The notes below the pieces were generated by a model that saw nothing but the letters and a program-made list of their open reading frames with translations, ran no database searches and had not been told where the DNA came from. 64,000 nt of DNA from positions 124,001-188,000 of the forward strand of contig NZ_JANFDG010000004.1 of the NCBI RefSeq assembly GCF_024609765.1, read 5' to 3'. Source of the DNA: Shinella pollutisoli. Its GTDB lineage: Bacteria > Pseudomonadota > Alphaproteobacteria > Rhizobiales > Rhizobiaceae. Position numbers and translations under genes: made by a program. Each line of letters opens with the position of its first letter. Positions within the stretch are counted from its first letter, which is position 1. Below are positions 35,579 to 44,760 of the stretch, piece by piece.

Positions 35579-36496
35579 ATGTTCTACCAATCCGATGCCG
35601 ACTGGACCGGCCGCTGCGAAGACCTTCCCGCCCTTTTTCTCGACCGGTTCGGCGCACACGGCCTGACGCCCGACAATTTCGGCTTCGTCGCCCTGCGCGA
35701 GAACGGCCGCGGGCGGACGCCGGACGGCTTCGGCTATCGCGGCGACTGGCGGTGCTACCCCTGCAGCCTGGTCAAGGTCTTCCATCTCGTCCACGTGCTG
35801 AGCGCGATCGATGCCGGCCGCATCGAGGACCACGCGGAACTGTCGCGCGCCATGCGCGACATGATCCTCTGGTCGTCCAACACCGGCACCAACTACGTGA
35901 TCGACATCCTCACCGGCACGACCGGCAACACGCTGCTCGACGGCGCCGCCTTCGAGGCCTGGCGCGGGAAGCGCGAGAGGCTGAACGGTTTCTTCCGCGA
36001 ACTCGGATGGCCGGAATTTGCCACCTGCAACATCACCCAGAAGCTGATGGACGACATCCGCTACGGCCGCGAGGCGCAATATGCCGGCCGCTCCGGCGAG
36101 AACCTCAACGCGCTGACGCCGGTCGCCGCCGCGCGGCTCTTCCACGAGATCTTCGCCGGCGACGTCCCGCTGACCGAGGCGTCGCGCAAAAGGGCGCAGG
36201 ACATCCTGCTGCGCGACCGCGCCAGCGCGGAGGCGGCGCAGCCGCACTTCCAGGTGGCCGGCTTCCTCGGCGGCGGCGTTCCCGCCGCGGCGCGCATCTG
36301 GAGCAAGGCCGGCAAGAACTCCTGGACCGGCGATCCGCGCGCGTCCTATTACAAGCACGACCTGATCCGCATCGCCGCGCCGGGCAAGGCGCCCGTCATC
36401 GTCTGCCTGATGACGCAGGGCAAGGGGATCTGCGAGGACTGCCCCGACGCCATGGCGGACATGGGCCGGATTTTCTATGAAACGCTGCTGGGCTGA
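35579..36496 (+). CDS. Cytosolic serine hydrolase, class A beta-lactamase-like
   Basis: A 305-residue penicillin-binding/beta-lactamase fold protein (Beta-lactamase2 type). The motif S63-L-V-K66 gives the nucleophile and base, WSSNTGTN is the SDN-like element and WSKAGKNSWTG the KTG-like element. There is no signal peptide, unlike secreted beta-lactamases, so it should act on imported substrate. With a peptide-type transporter and D-amino-acid aminotransferase, a D-peptidase or amide/ester hydrolase role is more likely than drug resistance. Start: ATG at 35579 has AGAGAG nearby; a GTG at 35549 overlapping the ATPase stop is an alternative adding ten residues. Confidence 0.78.
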   Translation: MFYQSDADWTGRCEDLPALFLDRFGAHGLTPDNFGFVALRENGRGRTPDGFGYRGDWRCYPCSLVKVFHLVHVLSAIDAGRIEDHAELSRAMRDMILWSSNTGTNYVIDILTGTTGNTLLDGAAFEAWRGKRERLNGFFRELGWPEFATCNITQKLMDDIRYGREAQYAGRSGENLNALTPVAAARLFHEIFAGDVPLTEASRKRAQDILLRDRASAEAAQPHFQVAGFLGGGVPAAARIWSKAGKNSWTGDPRASYYKHDLIRIAAPGKAPVIVCLMTQGKGICEDCPDAMADMGRIFYETLLG

Positions 36497-36532
36497 GAGC
36501 CAGCGGCCGCGAAACACGTTGGAACGGATGCG

Positions 36533-37399
36533 ATGCAAGAGAAGCGGATTGTCTACCTGAACGGCGAATACCTCCCCGAGGACCAGGCGAAGGTCTCGGT
36601 CTTCGATCGCGGCTTCGTCTTCGCCGACGCGGTCTACGAGGTCACCTCCGTCGTCGACGGCAGGCTCCTGGATTTCGACGGGCATGTCGCGCGGCTGGAG
36701 CGCTCGCTCGGCGAGCTCGACATCCGCAGGCCGCTGACGCGCGACGCGCTCCTGGCCGTCCACCGGGAGCTGGTGTCGCGCAACGGCCTGACGGAAGGGC
36801 TCGTCTATCTGCAGGTCTCGCGCGGGAACGCGGGCGACCGCGACTTCCTGTTCCCGCCGGACGAGGTCGAGCCGACGGTCGTCCTCTTCACCCAGGCGGT
36901 GCCGAACCTGGTGGATTCGCCGAAGGCGCGGACCGGCATCAAGGTGATCTCCGTCCCGGACCTCCGCTGGGGCCGCCGCGACATCAAGACGGTGCAGCTG
37001 CTCTATCCTTCCATGGCGAAGATGATGGCGAAGGCCGCCGGCGCCGACGACGGCTGGTTCGTCGAGGACGGCTTCGTCACCGAGGGCACGGCCAACAACG
37101 CCTATATCGTCAAGGACGGCCGGATCGTCACCCGCGCGCTCTCCAACGCCATCCTGCACGGCATCACCCGCGCCGCACTGCTGCACTATGCGCGGGAAGC
37201 GCGGATGGAGGTGATCGAGCGCTCCTTCACGATCGAGGAGGCGCAGGCGGCGGACGAGGCCTTCGTCACCGGCGCCTCGACCTTCGTCATGCCGGTGGTG
37301 GAGATCGACGGCGCGCGGATCGGCGGCGGCCAGCCCGGCCCGGTCGCCCGCCGCCTGCGCGAGCTCTACATCGACAAGGCGCGCGAAGCGGGCGTTTGA
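36533..37399 (+). CDS. dat: D-amino-acid aminotransferase (class IV)
   Basis: A 288-residue PLP enzyme of the D-alanine aminotransferase family. Landmarks are YLNGEYLPEDQAKVSVFDRGF, the PLP lysine in RRDIKTVQLLYP, EGTANNAYIV with the conserved Glu/Asn, and HGITRAALL. It moves the amino group of a D-amino acid to 2-oxoglutarate. Class IV branched-chain aminotransferases and aminodeoxychorismate lyases are relatives, but the length and the VFDRGFVFADAVYE block favour the D-specific type. It ends the operon, 36 bases after the serine hydrolase gene, and supports D-peptide breakdown as its job. Confidence 0.87.
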   Translation: MQEKRIVYLNGEYLPEDQAKVSVFDRGFVFADAVYEVTSVVDGRLLDFDGHVARLERSLGELDIRRPLTRDALLAVHRELVSRNGLTEGLVYLQVSRGNAGDRDFLFPPDEVEPTVVLFTQAVPNLVDSPKARTGIKVISVPDLRWGRRDIKTVQLLYPSMAKMMAKAAGADDGWFVEDGFVTEGTANNAYIVKDGRIVTRALSNAILHGITRAALLHYAREARMEVIERSFTIEEAQAADEAFVTGASTFVMPVVEIDGARIGGGQPGPVARRLRELYIDKAREAGV

Positions 37400-37621
37400 G
37401 CGGGGGGAACCCGCCGCAGGCCGGCGGACGACCATCAGGATACGCTCGCCCGGGCCGTCAGGTTCGCGCCGGGCGGCTTCGGCTGCTATCAGCCGTCGAC
37501 GGGATCGGCGCGCTCGCCTTCGCCCGGCTGGCTACGATGGCGGCGCCCGTCGTCCTCGTCCGCCAGGCGGCCTGGACCTCCCCGCCGGCAACGGTTCCGC
37601 CGGGCTCGCGGTGGAACCGTC

Positions 37622-38551
37622 CTATGCCCGCGGCGTCAGGTGGATGCCGGCCAGCGTGCAGCGGACCGAGCCGCCCGCGCGCTCCACGGTCGGGATGTCG
37701 AGCGGGACGATCGCCGCGGTCTCCTCGATCGCCGCCCGCTGGTCCGCGTCGAGCGCGGCAAGCGCCGTCACCGACAGCGCGAGCACCCGACCCTGCCTGC
37801 CCTGCAGTTCCAGCGCATTGCCGGCGAAGCTTTCGATCTGCCGGTTCGTCAGCCGGACGATGCTGCGGCCCGACCGTTCCAGCCGGGCGATCACCTCGTC
37901 GCGCCGGCGCGGATCGGTCATCATGTCGGCGCCGATCATGGCGAAGCCGGTCGCGATGCACATCAGGACGTTCGTGTGGTAGATCGGCACGCCGTTGCCG
38001 TCGCAGGCGTCGAACACCATCGGCTCGAAGTTGAAATGCGTGCAGAAGCGCTCGAGCGCGATCGGATCGGTGCGGTCGGAGCGCACCGCATAGGCGACGC
38101 GGTCGATATGGTCGAGCACCATGGCGCCGGTGCCTTCCAGGAACAGGCCGTCGGGCTCCAGTCCCGAATAGTCGATCACGTCCTGCACGCGGTAGCGCGC
38201 CTTCAGCATCTCGACCACGTCGCTCCGCCGCTCCCGCCGGCGGCTTTCCGCCTTCATCGGATAGAGGGCGACATGGCCGCCCGCATGCGTGGAGAACCAG
38301 TTGTTCGGGAAGACGGAGTCCGGGGTCTGCGTGCCCTCGTCATCGAAGAGATGCACCGTTACGCCGTGGTCCTCGAGCGTCCGCGCCGCCCGGGTGATCT
38401 CGTCGTAGGCGGCCGCGGCCAGGTCCTCGCCGGTCGCCGCGAGCACCTGGAAGCGGTTGTCGGCGGCGGTCTCCGTGTTGACGGTGAAATGATGGGGCCG
38501 GACCATGACGACGGCGGACGGGGCCTGGACCGAGTAGGGAGCCTGCTTCAT
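37622..38551 (-). CDS. ctlX: CtlX-like citrulline/arginine-type hydrolase (amidinotransferase fold)
   Basis: A 309-residue guanidino-group modifying enzyme. The opening SAVVMVRPHHFTVNTETAADNRFQ-type start, FPNNWFSTH, LEGTGAMVLDH, the catalytic His in IYHTNVLM and the catalytic Cys in GGSVRCTLAG match the CtlX family known for citrulline utilisation. It would split citrulline or a related ureido/guanidino compound to ornithine. It is transcribed with the ornithine cyclodeaminase gene located 10 bases upstream, which would turn ornithine into proline. The pair thus forms a short route from citrulline to proline. Confidence 0.85.
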   Translation of the reverse strand: MKQAPYSVQAPSAVVMVRPHHFTVNTETAADNRFQVLAATGEDLAAAAYDEITRAARTLEDHGVTVHLFDDEGTQTPDSVFPNNWFSTHAGGHVALYPMKAESRRRERRSDVVEMLKARYRVQDVIDYSGLEPDGLFLEGTGAMVLDHIDRVAYAVRSDRTDPIALERFCTHFNFEPMVFDACDGNGVPIYHTNVLMCIATGFAMIGADMMTDPRRRDEVIARLERSGRSIVRLTNRQIESFAGNALELQGRQGRVLALSVTALAALDADQRAAIEETAAIVPLDIPTVERAGGSVRCTLAGIHLTPRA

Positions 38552-38561
38552 CCCGCCTGCC

Positions 38562-39611
38562 TCATCGTGCCCGTTGCAGCATGCCGAAGAGATCGCGGGG
38601 ATCGTCGGGATCGGCGATGACGTCGAGCTCCTGGTAGAAGCGCGTGCCCTCCAGCCTGTCGCGCACGTAGCGGAGCGCGGAGAAGTCCTCGATGGCGAAG
38701 CCGACGCTGTCGAACAGCGTGATCCGGCCTGCGTCCCGGCGGCCCTCGGCCTCGCCCGAGACGACCTTCCAGAGCTCCGTGACGGGGTAGTCCGCATCCA
38801 TCTGCTGGATCTCGCCCTCGATCCGGGTCTGCGGCGGATATTCGACGAAGGTGTCGGCGCGCAGCAGAATGTCGCGGTGCAGCTCGGTCTTGCCCGGGCA
38901 GTCGCCGCCGATCGCGTTGATATGGATGCCGGCACCCACCATGTTGTCCGTCAGGATCGTCGCATATTGCTTGTCGGCGGTGCAGGTGGTGATGATCTGC
39001 GCGCCTTCGATGGCGGCCTGCGAGGAGGGGCAGGCGGTCACCGTCAGCCCGAGGCCGGACAGGTTGCGGGCGACTTTCTCGGTGGCCAGCGGATCGATGT
39101 CGTAGAGGCGGACATGGTCCGTGCCGACGACGCCCTTCATGGCGAGCGCCTGGAACTCCGCCTGCGCGCCGTTGCCGATGATCGCCATGGTGCGGGCGCC
39201 CTTCGGCGCCAGGTGACGGGCGGCCATGGCCGAGGTCGCCGCCGTGCGCAGCGCCGTCAGCAGCGTCATTTCGGTCAGGAGCACGGGATAGCCGGTGGAG
39301 ACCTCCGCGAGCAGGCCGAGGGCGGTGACGGTCTGCAGGCCCTGCCCCGAGTTCTTCGGATGACCGTTCACATATTTGAAGCTGTAGATCTCGCCGTCCG
39401 AGGTGGGCATCAGCTCGATCACGCCCTCGCGGGAGTGCGAGGCCACGCGCGGCGTCTTGTCGAACAGCTCCCAGCGCCTGAAGTCGGCCTCGATGACGTC
39501 GGCCAATTCGACCAGCATGGTCTCGATGCCGATGTGATGGACGAGCCGCATCATGTTCTCGACGCTGACGAAGGGAACGAGGGCTTTCTCCGACGGGAGC
39601 GGTGCGGGCAT
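38562..39611 (-). CDS. ocd: Ornithine cyclodeaminase
   Basis: A 349-residue mu-crystallin-family enzyme converting L-ornithine to L-proline and ammonia with bound NAD. Seen are the substrate lysine region SFKYVNGHPKNSGQGLQTV, the long conserved LTEMTLLTALRTAATSAMAARHLA helix region, the NAD motif IGNGAQAEFQALA, AIGGDCPGKTELHRDIL and the catalytic Asp in LFDSVGFAIED. The length fits bacterial ornithine cyclodeaminases. It diverges from an Lrp-family regulator, its probable controller, and precedes the CtlX-like gene. Confidence 0.9.
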   Translation of the reverse strand: MPAPLPSEKALVPFVSVENMMRLVHHIGIETMLVELADVIEADFRRWELFDKTPRVASHSREGVIELMPTSDGEIYSFKYVNGHPKNSGQGLQTVTALGLLAEVSTGYPVLLTEMTLLTALRTAATSAMAARHLAPKGARTMAIIGNGAQAEFQALAMKGVVGTDHVRLYDIDPLATEKVARNLSGLGLTVTACPSSQAAIEGAQIITTCTADKQYATILTDNMVGAGIHINAIGGDCPGKTELHRDILLRADTFVEYPPQTRIEGEIQQMDADYPVTELWKVVSGEAEGRRDAGRITLFDSVGFAIEDFSALRYVRDRLEGTRFYQELDVIADPDDPRDLFGMLQRAR

Positions 39612-39683
39612 GGCTGCCTCCTTTGCGAACTGACTGCCGGAAGGCTAGCGACCGGTAATGTTGACCGAAAGGACAGTCTTGTG

Positions 39684-39701
39684 ACATTTTCGGCAGAATG
39701 T
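39684..39701. promoter_or_regulatory. Inverted repeat in the ocd/Lrp divergent region
   Basis: ACATT-N8-AATGT lies within the 127-base gap between the ornithine cyclodeaminase gene and the Lrp regulator, in an AT-richer stretch. Lrp-type proteins bind loosely conserved dyads of this size. Candidate only. Confidence 0.35.
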
Positions 39702-39738
39702 TGGACAATATGCCCAGCCCTAATGTGAATTCGGACAG

Positions 39739-40179
39739 ATGCAGACGATCGCGAAATATATCCCGGACGAACTCGACCGCCGGATCATCGCGCACCTTCG
39801 CGCCGACGGCCGCGCCTCGCTCGCCAAGCTGGCCGATGCGCTCGGCGTGGCGCGCGGGACGGTCCAGAGTCGCCTGGACCGCCTCATGGAGACAGGTACT
39901 CTGCTCGGCTTCACGGTACGCGTACGCGACGATTACGACGCGCAGAGCGTCCATGCCGTGATGATGATAGAAGTATCGGGAAAGTCGACCACGCAGGTCA
40001 TCCGCAAGCTGCGGGGCTTTCCCGAGATACAGGCCTTGCATACGACGAACGGAAACTGGGATCTCGTCGCCAATATCCGGGCAACCAGCCTTTCGGACTT
40101 CGACCGGGTGCTTCGCGAGGTGAGGCTGGTCGACGGCGTTGCAAACAGCGAGACGAGCCTGCTGTTGAGCAGCGTCTGA
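39739..40179 (+). CDS. Lrp/AsnC-family transcriptional regulator
   Basis: A 146-residue regulator. The N-terminal helix-turn-helix (LDRRIIAHLRADGRASLAKL, GVARGTVQSRLDRLMETG) is followed by a RAM effector-binding domain (AVMMIEVSGKSTTQVIRKL, ALHTTNGNWDLVANIRA). It diverges from the ornithine cyclodeaminase gene and probably responds to an amino acid such as ornithine, citrulline or arginine. A second Lrp protein at 44186 serves a similar place by the other amidinotransferase-type gene. Confidence 0.9.
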   Translation: MQTIAKYIPDELDRRIIAHLRADGRASLAKLADALGVARGTVQSRLDRLMETGTLLGFTVRVRDDYDAQSVHAVMMIEVSGKSTTQVIRKLRGFPEIQALHTTNGNWDLVANIRATSLSDFDRVLREVRLVDGVANSETSLLLSSV

Positions 40180-40369
40180 TCGGTTCACGCACGCCGACGC
40201 GCCATTGGGCCTCGCCATGTGAGGCGATGCCGGCGGTTCACGCGTGCGAAGAGGGATGCGGAATGCTTCCGCGCGGGCTGTGGGCTCGCACAGCGCCCCG
40301 CCGCGCAAGGCTGCCGCGGCGATCTTCAGGATCGCGTTCGGCACGGACGAAGCTCATCCTGCCCGGCCT

Positions 40370-40399
40370 CAGGCCCTGCCGCTGCAAAAACAGGGCCTG
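40370..40399. terminator. Hairpin between convergent Lrp and ABC ATPase genes
   Basis: CAGGCCCTG (40370-40378) and CAGGGCCTG (40391-40399) form a perfect 9-bp stem with a 12-base loop (AAAAA within). It lies in the 262-base gap between two gene ends facing each other. It may stop transcription from either side. The rest of this gap shows nothing recognisable. Confidence 0.5.
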
Positions 40400-40441
40400 G
40401 TTTCCGGATCGGGCATCGCCGCCGCCGGCCCCCGCCACATA

Positions 40442-41200
40442 TCAGTGATGGCTGAGGATCTGCGACAGGAACTGCTTCGTCCTTGCGTTCCGGGGAGACG
40501 TGAAAAACGTCTCCGGCGGCGCTCGTTCCACGATCTCACCCTTGTCCATGAAGACGATCTCGTCGGCGACCGATCGCGCAAAACCCATCTCGTGGGTCAC
40601 GCAGATCATGGTCATGCCGGTCCTGGCGAGCGAAACCATCGTGTCCAGGACCTCGGCGACCATCTCCGGATCGAGCGCGGACGTGGGTTCGTCGAACAGC
40701 ATGATCTCGGGACGCATGCAGAGGGCGCGGGCGATGGCGACCCGCTGCTGCTGGCCGCCCGACAGCTGCCCCGGATATTTCGCAGCCTGCTCCGCGATGT
40801 TCACGCGTGCCAGCAATTCCTCCGCGCGCTTGCCGGCGGACGCGCGATCCTCGCCCATCGCATAGACGGGAGCGGCGATGACGTTTTCCAGCACCGTCAT
40901 GTGCGGGAACAGATTGAAGTTCTGGAAGACCATTCCGACTTTGCGCCGGACCTGCTCGATTCCGCGCATCTTCGAGTGCAGCTCGATGCCGTCGACCAGG
41001 ATCCTCCCCTCCTGATGGGCTTCCAGGCGGTTGAGGCAGCGGATCAGCGTCGACTTGCCGGAGCCCGAGGGACCGCAGACGACGATCTTGCGCCCGCGCT
41101 CGACCTGGAGGGAGATGTCGCTCAGCACCTTGTGGGTGCCATACCACTTGCAAACCGATTGCAGCTCGACGATCGGCGGCCGTCCGTCCTGCTCAGCCAT
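40442..41200 (-). CDS. Polar amino-acid ABC transporter ATPase
   Basis: A 252-residue GlnQ/HisP-type ATPase. Walker A is GPSGSGKST, the Q-loop [17 protein letters not shown], the signature LSGGQQQR, Walker [13 protein letters not shown], and the switch His CVTHEMGFA. The start shares one base with the permease stop (TGATG). It powers the importer formed with the two genes to its right. Neighbouring enzymes suggest arginine, citrulline, ornithine or a guanidino compound as substrate. Confidence 0.94.
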   Translation of the reverse strand: MAEQDGRPPIVELQSVCKWYGTHKVLSDISLQVERGRKIVVCGPSGSGKSTLIRCLNRLEAHQEGRILVDGIELHSKMRGIEQVRRKVGMVFQNFNLFPHMTVLENVIAAPVYAMGEDRASAGKRAEELLARVNIAEQAAKYPGQLSGGQQQRVAIARALCMRPEIMLFDEPTSALDPEMVAEVLDTMVSLARTGMTMICVTHEMGFARSVADEIVFMDKGEIVERAPPETFFTSPRNARTKQFLSQILSHH

Positions 41201-42150
41201 CAACGGGTTTCCTTTCGAAAATAGCGCTCGAGGCGGGACTGGGCGATTTCGAGGACGATGGTCAGAACCCAGTATATGACGGCCGCCGTGATCAGCATCT
41301 CCATGTGCTGGAACGTCTGGTTCCCGAGGGTGCGCGAGAGATACATCAGGTCCCATACCCCGATGATCGACACCAGCGAGGAGTCCTTGAGCATGGCGAT
41401 GAACTGGTTGCCGATCGGCGGCGTGACGATCGGGACGGCCTGCGGCAGGATGATCCGGCGAAGGATGGTGGCGGGCTTGAAGCCCAGGGCGCGGGATGCC
41501 TCCCACTGGCCGCGCGGTATGGACTGGATGCCGGCACGGAAGATCTCGGTCATGTAGGCGCCGTAGCACAGGGACAGGGCCGCGATGCCGGCGGGCACGG
41601 CATCGACGTTGTAGCCCAGCTGGGGCAGCCCGACATAGATGAGATAAACCTGCATCAGAAGCGGAAGGCCGCGAAAGACGGAGGTGTAGAAGCTGGCGAT
41701 CCCGTAGGCCACGCCGGACCGGGACAGTTTGGCGATGGCGCCAGCCAGTGCCAGGAGGGTGGCGATGACGATCGAAACCGCCGAAACGTAGAGCGTCGTC
41801 GTCACGCCCTGGAAGAGCAGGAAGCCGAGCTTGCTCACGATGAACGCGAAGGAGAGATCGAACAGATAGAAGAATGCGAAGAAGAGGACGGTAAGCTCGG
41901 CCCAAATGATGCCGACTTGAGCGTTCCGCGGCAGCGATGCGATCGCGAAGATGTTTGCGACGACGATCAACGCGACGAGCACCGCACAGACGGCCCGCAG
42001 CACGGCCGGAGGCAGTTCCAAGCCGAGCTCGCTTGCGAATCGGGGTGTCACATCGAGATAGAAGGCGGCGAGCGCGATCAGCACCAGCAGCGAAGCCAGG
42101 AACCATCCGTTCCTGGTTAGTTTCATGCCGTCGACCGTATCGGCGTACAT
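41200..42150 (-). CDS. Polar amino-acid ABC transporter permease
   Basis: A 316-residue permease with an extended N-terminal part: two or three extra helices before the HisM-like core, which begins near [21 protein letters not shown]. The core has [14 protein letters not shown], the EAA-type loop [20 protein letters not shown] and [19 protein letters not shown]. Only one permease gene is present, so it must form a homodimer, unlike HisQ/HisM pairs. A small hairpin lies just upstream, after the binding-protein gene. Confidence 0.92.
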   Translation of the reverse strand: MYADTVDGMKLTRNGWFLASLLVLIALAAFYLDVTPRFASELGLELPPAVLRAVCAVLVALIVVANIFAIASLPRNAQVGIIWAELTVLFFAFFYLFDLSFAFIVSKLGFLLFQGVTTTLYVSAVSIVIATLLALAGAIAKLSRSGVAYGIASFYTSVFRGLPLLMQVYLIYVGLPQLGYNVDAVPAGIAALSLCYGAYMTEIFRAGIQSIPRGQWEASRALGFKPATILRRIILPQAVPIVTPPIGNQFIAMLKDSSLVSIIGVWDLMYLSRTLGNQTFQHMEMLITAAVIYWVLTIVLEIAQSRLERYFRKETR

Positions 42151-42170
42151 AGCAAGTTCCTCCGCGAAGA

Positions 42171-42194
42171 GAGGCCCGGCAACGGCCAGGCCTC
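42171..42194 (-). terminator. Intercistronic hairpin after the amino-acid-binding-protein gene
   Basis: GAGGCC-C-GGC (42171-42180) pairs with GCC-A-GGCCTC (42185-42194) around AACG, with a single mismatch. It follows the binding-protein stop by 16 bases on the minus strand and precedes the permease start. It is weaker than the other four such hairpins in the window. Confidence 0.5.
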
Positions 42195-42210
42195 ATGACG
42201 CCGAATTCGG

Positions 42211-43053
42211 TTATTTCGGAGCGGCCTTCGAATAGTCGACGCCGAACCATTTCATGGAGATCCTGGTCAGCGTGCCGTCTTCATGCATCGCCTCGATGGC
42301 TGCAGCAATCTGGTCGTTGAACTCCTTGTCGCCCTTTTCGATGGCAATCGCGAGCGGCTCGTAGAAGACGGGATCGCCGACGACGCGGAACGGATAACCC
42401 TTCTTGATCGCCTCGTTAAGCGTGGGCAGCGCGTTGATCACCGCATCGAGGCGCTTTCCCGGGCCGAGGCGAAGGTCGTCGAGCAGAGCGCTCGTCGCGT
42501 TCAGCGTGTTGATCGTGCCGGGCGTCACCTGATATTCGAACGCGGGCGCGCCAATGGCGTCGAGGACGAGGTCGTGGCGGACATACTTCTCGTAAACCGT
42601 CGCACTTGGCGCGCCGACGACCTTTCCGTTGATGTCGGCCAGCGTCTTGATGTCCGAATCGTTGTGAACGACGAACGCGGCAGGCGAGTAGTAGTAGATG
42701 GCGGGAAAGTCGAAGACCTTGGCGCGCTCCTGGGTCGGGGTCATCGATCCGATGGAAATATCCCAGCGCCGGTTCCAGTGACCGGCGGCGATCATGGTCC
42801 ATTCCGGCGTCGTGATCTCAAGCTCGACGCCGAGGCGCTTGGCAAGCTCCTTGCCGACGTCGACGTCGAACCCGTCCATCTCGTTCTCCTGATTGATGAA
42901 CGAGAGCGGCGGATAGTTCGAGTCGGTCGCCATGGTCAGCTTCTTGGCGCTTGCGACGCGATCGGCGACGTCCCCTGCGAACGCATTGCCTGCGAGCGCG
43001 ATACCAGCGGCCAGGAGTGTTGCGACACCGAGGCGGTTCAGAAAAGATTTCAT
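42211..43053 (-). CDS. Polar amino-acid ABC transporter substrate-binding protein (family 3)
   Basis: A 280-residue periplasmic protein. Signal peptide [20 protein letters not shown] is cut after AFA. The domain shows [35 protein letters not shown] and [19 protein letters not shown], all typical of lysine/arginine/ornithine-type binding proteins. An ATG 33 bases earlier is in frame, but the later one starts a normal signal peptide and was chosen. A perfect 20-bp palindrome precedes it. It probably binds arginine, citrulline or a related basic compound. Confidence 0.92.
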   Translation of the reverse strand: MKSFLNRLGVATLLAAGIALAGNAFAGDVADRVASAKKLTMATDSNYPPLSFINQENEMDGFDVDVGKELAKRLGVELEITTPEWTMIAAGHWNRRWDISIGSMTPTQERAKVFDFPAIYYYSPAAFVVHNDSDIKTLADINGKVVGAPSATVYEKYVRHDLVLDAIGAPAFEYQVTPGTINTLNATSALLDDLRLGPGKRLDAVINALPTLNEAIKKGYPFRVVGDPVFYEPLAIAIEKGDKEFNDQIAAAIEAMHEDGTLTRISMKWFGVDYSKAAPK

Positions 43054-43085
43054 CCTTAATTCCCCATTATCTGGTTGAGCATTCA

Positions 43086-43105
43086 TCCAGCTCCGCGGAG
43101 CTGGA
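43086..43105. promoter_or_regulatory. Perfect 20-bp palindrome before the amino-acid-binding-protein gene
   Basis: TCCAGCTCCG followed by CGGAGCTGGA, with no spacer. It lies in the 61-base gap between the amidinotransferase-fold gene (stop 10 bases away) and the binding-protein gene. As RNA it folds to an 8-bp stem with a CGCG loop. As DNA it is a full two-fold operator shape. It could be an Lrp-type site, an mRNA processing/attenuation stem, or both. Confidence 0.5.
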
Positions 43106-43114
43106 CAACGAGCC

Positions 43115-44092
43115 TCACGGAGCCACGTCTCGCGCGAGGACGCCTGTCAGGCAGCCGACACTTCCGGCGGCCTTCGAGAGTTCGTCTGTCACGACCGGGA
43201 CACACTCGATCTGGTGTTCTTCGAGGAAGTCCTGATACTTCGCGAGTCCTGCGACCATCAGGATTTTTCGCGGGCCGAGCGTGACGAAATTCATGGCACG
43301 GTAGCTGGCCGAATCGTCTTCATAAGGCGGGAAGATCACGTTGTAACCACGGTCCTGAAGCGCTCGGACCGTCGCGAGAGGCGTGCGGCGCGGCCAGCAG
43401 ACCGCGAGGTTCCTGTCCAGGGTCCTGAGCATCCCCATGAAGTGCATCGTGCCGAACGGCATATCGACGGGGATGGTCTCGCAGCCGATCTCCGCCAGGA
43501 CGGTCGTGATCTGATCGATGGCTTCCTGATTGGTCCGATGTCCCCGGCCGATCATGGCGGTGTGCTCGTCAAGCCACATGAGATCGGCGCCCTCGAAGGT
43601 CGCCGTCCCGGTAAGGGTCTTCAGGATCGGAACGCCGAGATCGGCCAGGCGTCGCGCCATCATGCGCTCTTCCCCGGCACGGACCTGGCCCGCGGGTCTT
43701 GCGATGATCGCTCCCTGCGGCGTCATGACGAACAGGTCCGCGCAGAACATCTGGTTCGGCGTGGCCCGGCCCTCGGGGCGGACATGGTGGACATCGATGC
43801 CGGCGGAGCGGTAGGCCTCGCACATCGCGGCGTGCTCCTCGCGGGCCTTCCCGCCGTCGAGCGGTTCGAGCATCAGGCTCTTTTCGAGATCGAGGTCGTC
43901 GTCGAGCTCGGGCCCCGGAGAATGGACGATGACGGCTCTGAGCGTTCTCCACTCGGAATCGATGCGATAGGAGGCCCACAGTTTGCCCAGCTCCTGGGCG
44001 TGTGACATCTGCCGCGGGACCCACCCGGCGCCGCCGTATGCGGCGGTTCCAAAGGAGCTTTTCGTGTGGGCCTCGGTCGTCATCTCCGTCAC
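43115..44092 (-). CDS. Amidinotransferase-fold hydrolase (arginine deiminase/DDAH-like)
   Basis: A 325-residue pentein-fold enzyme acting on a guanidino or ureido group. Seen are NQMFCADLFVMTPQG, TFEGADLMWLDEH (acidic pair), the catalytic His in PFGTMHFMGML and the catalytic Cys in GSVGCLTGVLARD. It is distinct from the CtlX-like protein in the same region and closer to arginine deiminase/dimethylargininase relatives. Transcription with the amino-acid importer suggests the imported compound is its substrate. It faces the second Lrp regulator. No signal peptide, so it is cytosolic. Confidence 0.82.
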   Translation of the reverse strand: MTEMTTEAHTKSSFGTAAYGGAGWVPRQMSHAQELGKLWASYRIDSEWRTLRAVIVHSPGPELDDDLDLEKSLMLEPLDGGKAREEHAAMCEAYRSAGIDVHHVRPEGRATPNQMFCADLFVMTPQGAIIARPAGQVRAGEERMMARRLADLGVPILKTLTGTATFEGADLMWLDEHTAMIGRGHRTNQEAIDQITTVLAEIGCETIPVDMPFGTMHFMGMLRTLDRNLAVCWPRRTPLATVRALQDRGYNVIFPPYEDDSASYRAMNFVTLGPRKILMVAGLAKYQDFLEEHQIECVPVVTDELSKAAGSVGCLTGVLARDVAP

Positions 44093-44185
44093 CTTTCGTT
44101 TTCATGCGGGGAAGCGCGCGTCTTCCGCCTTAGGTGTCCGAGAGTGCCCGGTTTTTGCGGTTGTACCCAGTTTGATATGTGACTA

Positions 44186-44656
44186 ATGTCCCGGCCGTTC
44201 TGTCCGAAGTGGAGCGCCGAATTGGTCGAACTGGATACCATCGATCGCCAGATGATCGCCCTTTTGCGCCACAATGCGCGGGAGCCCATCGCGACGCTCG
44301 CGCAGAAGCTGGACATCTCGCGCACGACGGCGCGCGCGCGCTTGAAGCGCCTCTTGGACGGCGGCGTCATAGAGGGGTTCACGATCAAGGGCGACGTCAA
44401 CCGGGCGAATCTCGTGAAGGCCATCATGCTGGTGAAGATCGAAGGGACGAAGTCGGAGTCGGTGGTCAGGGAGCTGAACCGCATCCCGGAGGTCGTCGAC
44501 CTTTATTCCACGAGCGGGCAATGGGATTCGATAGCCATGCTGGAAACGGACTCGCTGCAGAATTTCGACGCGCTGCTTCGCCGGATAGCCGGGCTTACCG
44601 GGGTGAAAGTGACCGAGACCAGCCTGATGCTGACGTCGAGGCGCACCATCCGATAG
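44186..44656 (+). CDS. Lrp/AsnC-family transcriptional regulator
   Basis: A 156-residue regulator with helix-turn-helix (LDTIDRQMIALLRHNAREPI, DISRTTARARLKRLLDGG) and a RAM domain (AIMLVKIEGTKSESVVREL, DLYSTSGQWDSIAMLE). The ATG at 44186 has no clear ribosome site; a TTG at about 44224 near LVELDTIDRQ would be a more typical Lrp start. It diverges from the amidinotransferase-fold gene and should control that gene and the amino-acid importer. Confidence 0.87.
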   Translation: MSRPFCPKWSAELVELDTIDRQMIALLRHNAREPIATLAQKLDISRTTARARLKRLLDGGVIEGFTIKGDVNRANLVKAIMLVKIEGTKSESVVRELNRIPEVVDLYSTSGQWDSIAMLETDSLQNFDALLRRIAGLTGVKVTETSLMLTSRRTIR

Positions 44657-44760
44657 GCCCCCGGCGAATGGCTGACTGTCTCCGCCGATCCGGGGACCGT
44701 CCGGCCCATCCGGAACCGGTGTTTGACGAGCGCGCGAGAATAGTGGTCTGATCCCGCCCC

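Noticed and set aside
35579-36496. Calling the beta-lactamase-like gene an antibiotic resistance gene
   Set aside because: There is no export signal and the context is catabolic; the motif set alone does not show drug hydrolysis.
37400-37621. 222-base gap after the aminotransferase gene
   Set aside because: Only a 5-bp stem (GCGGG/CCCGC at 37400-37414) and shadow frames were found. No gene, repeat or remnant could be supported.
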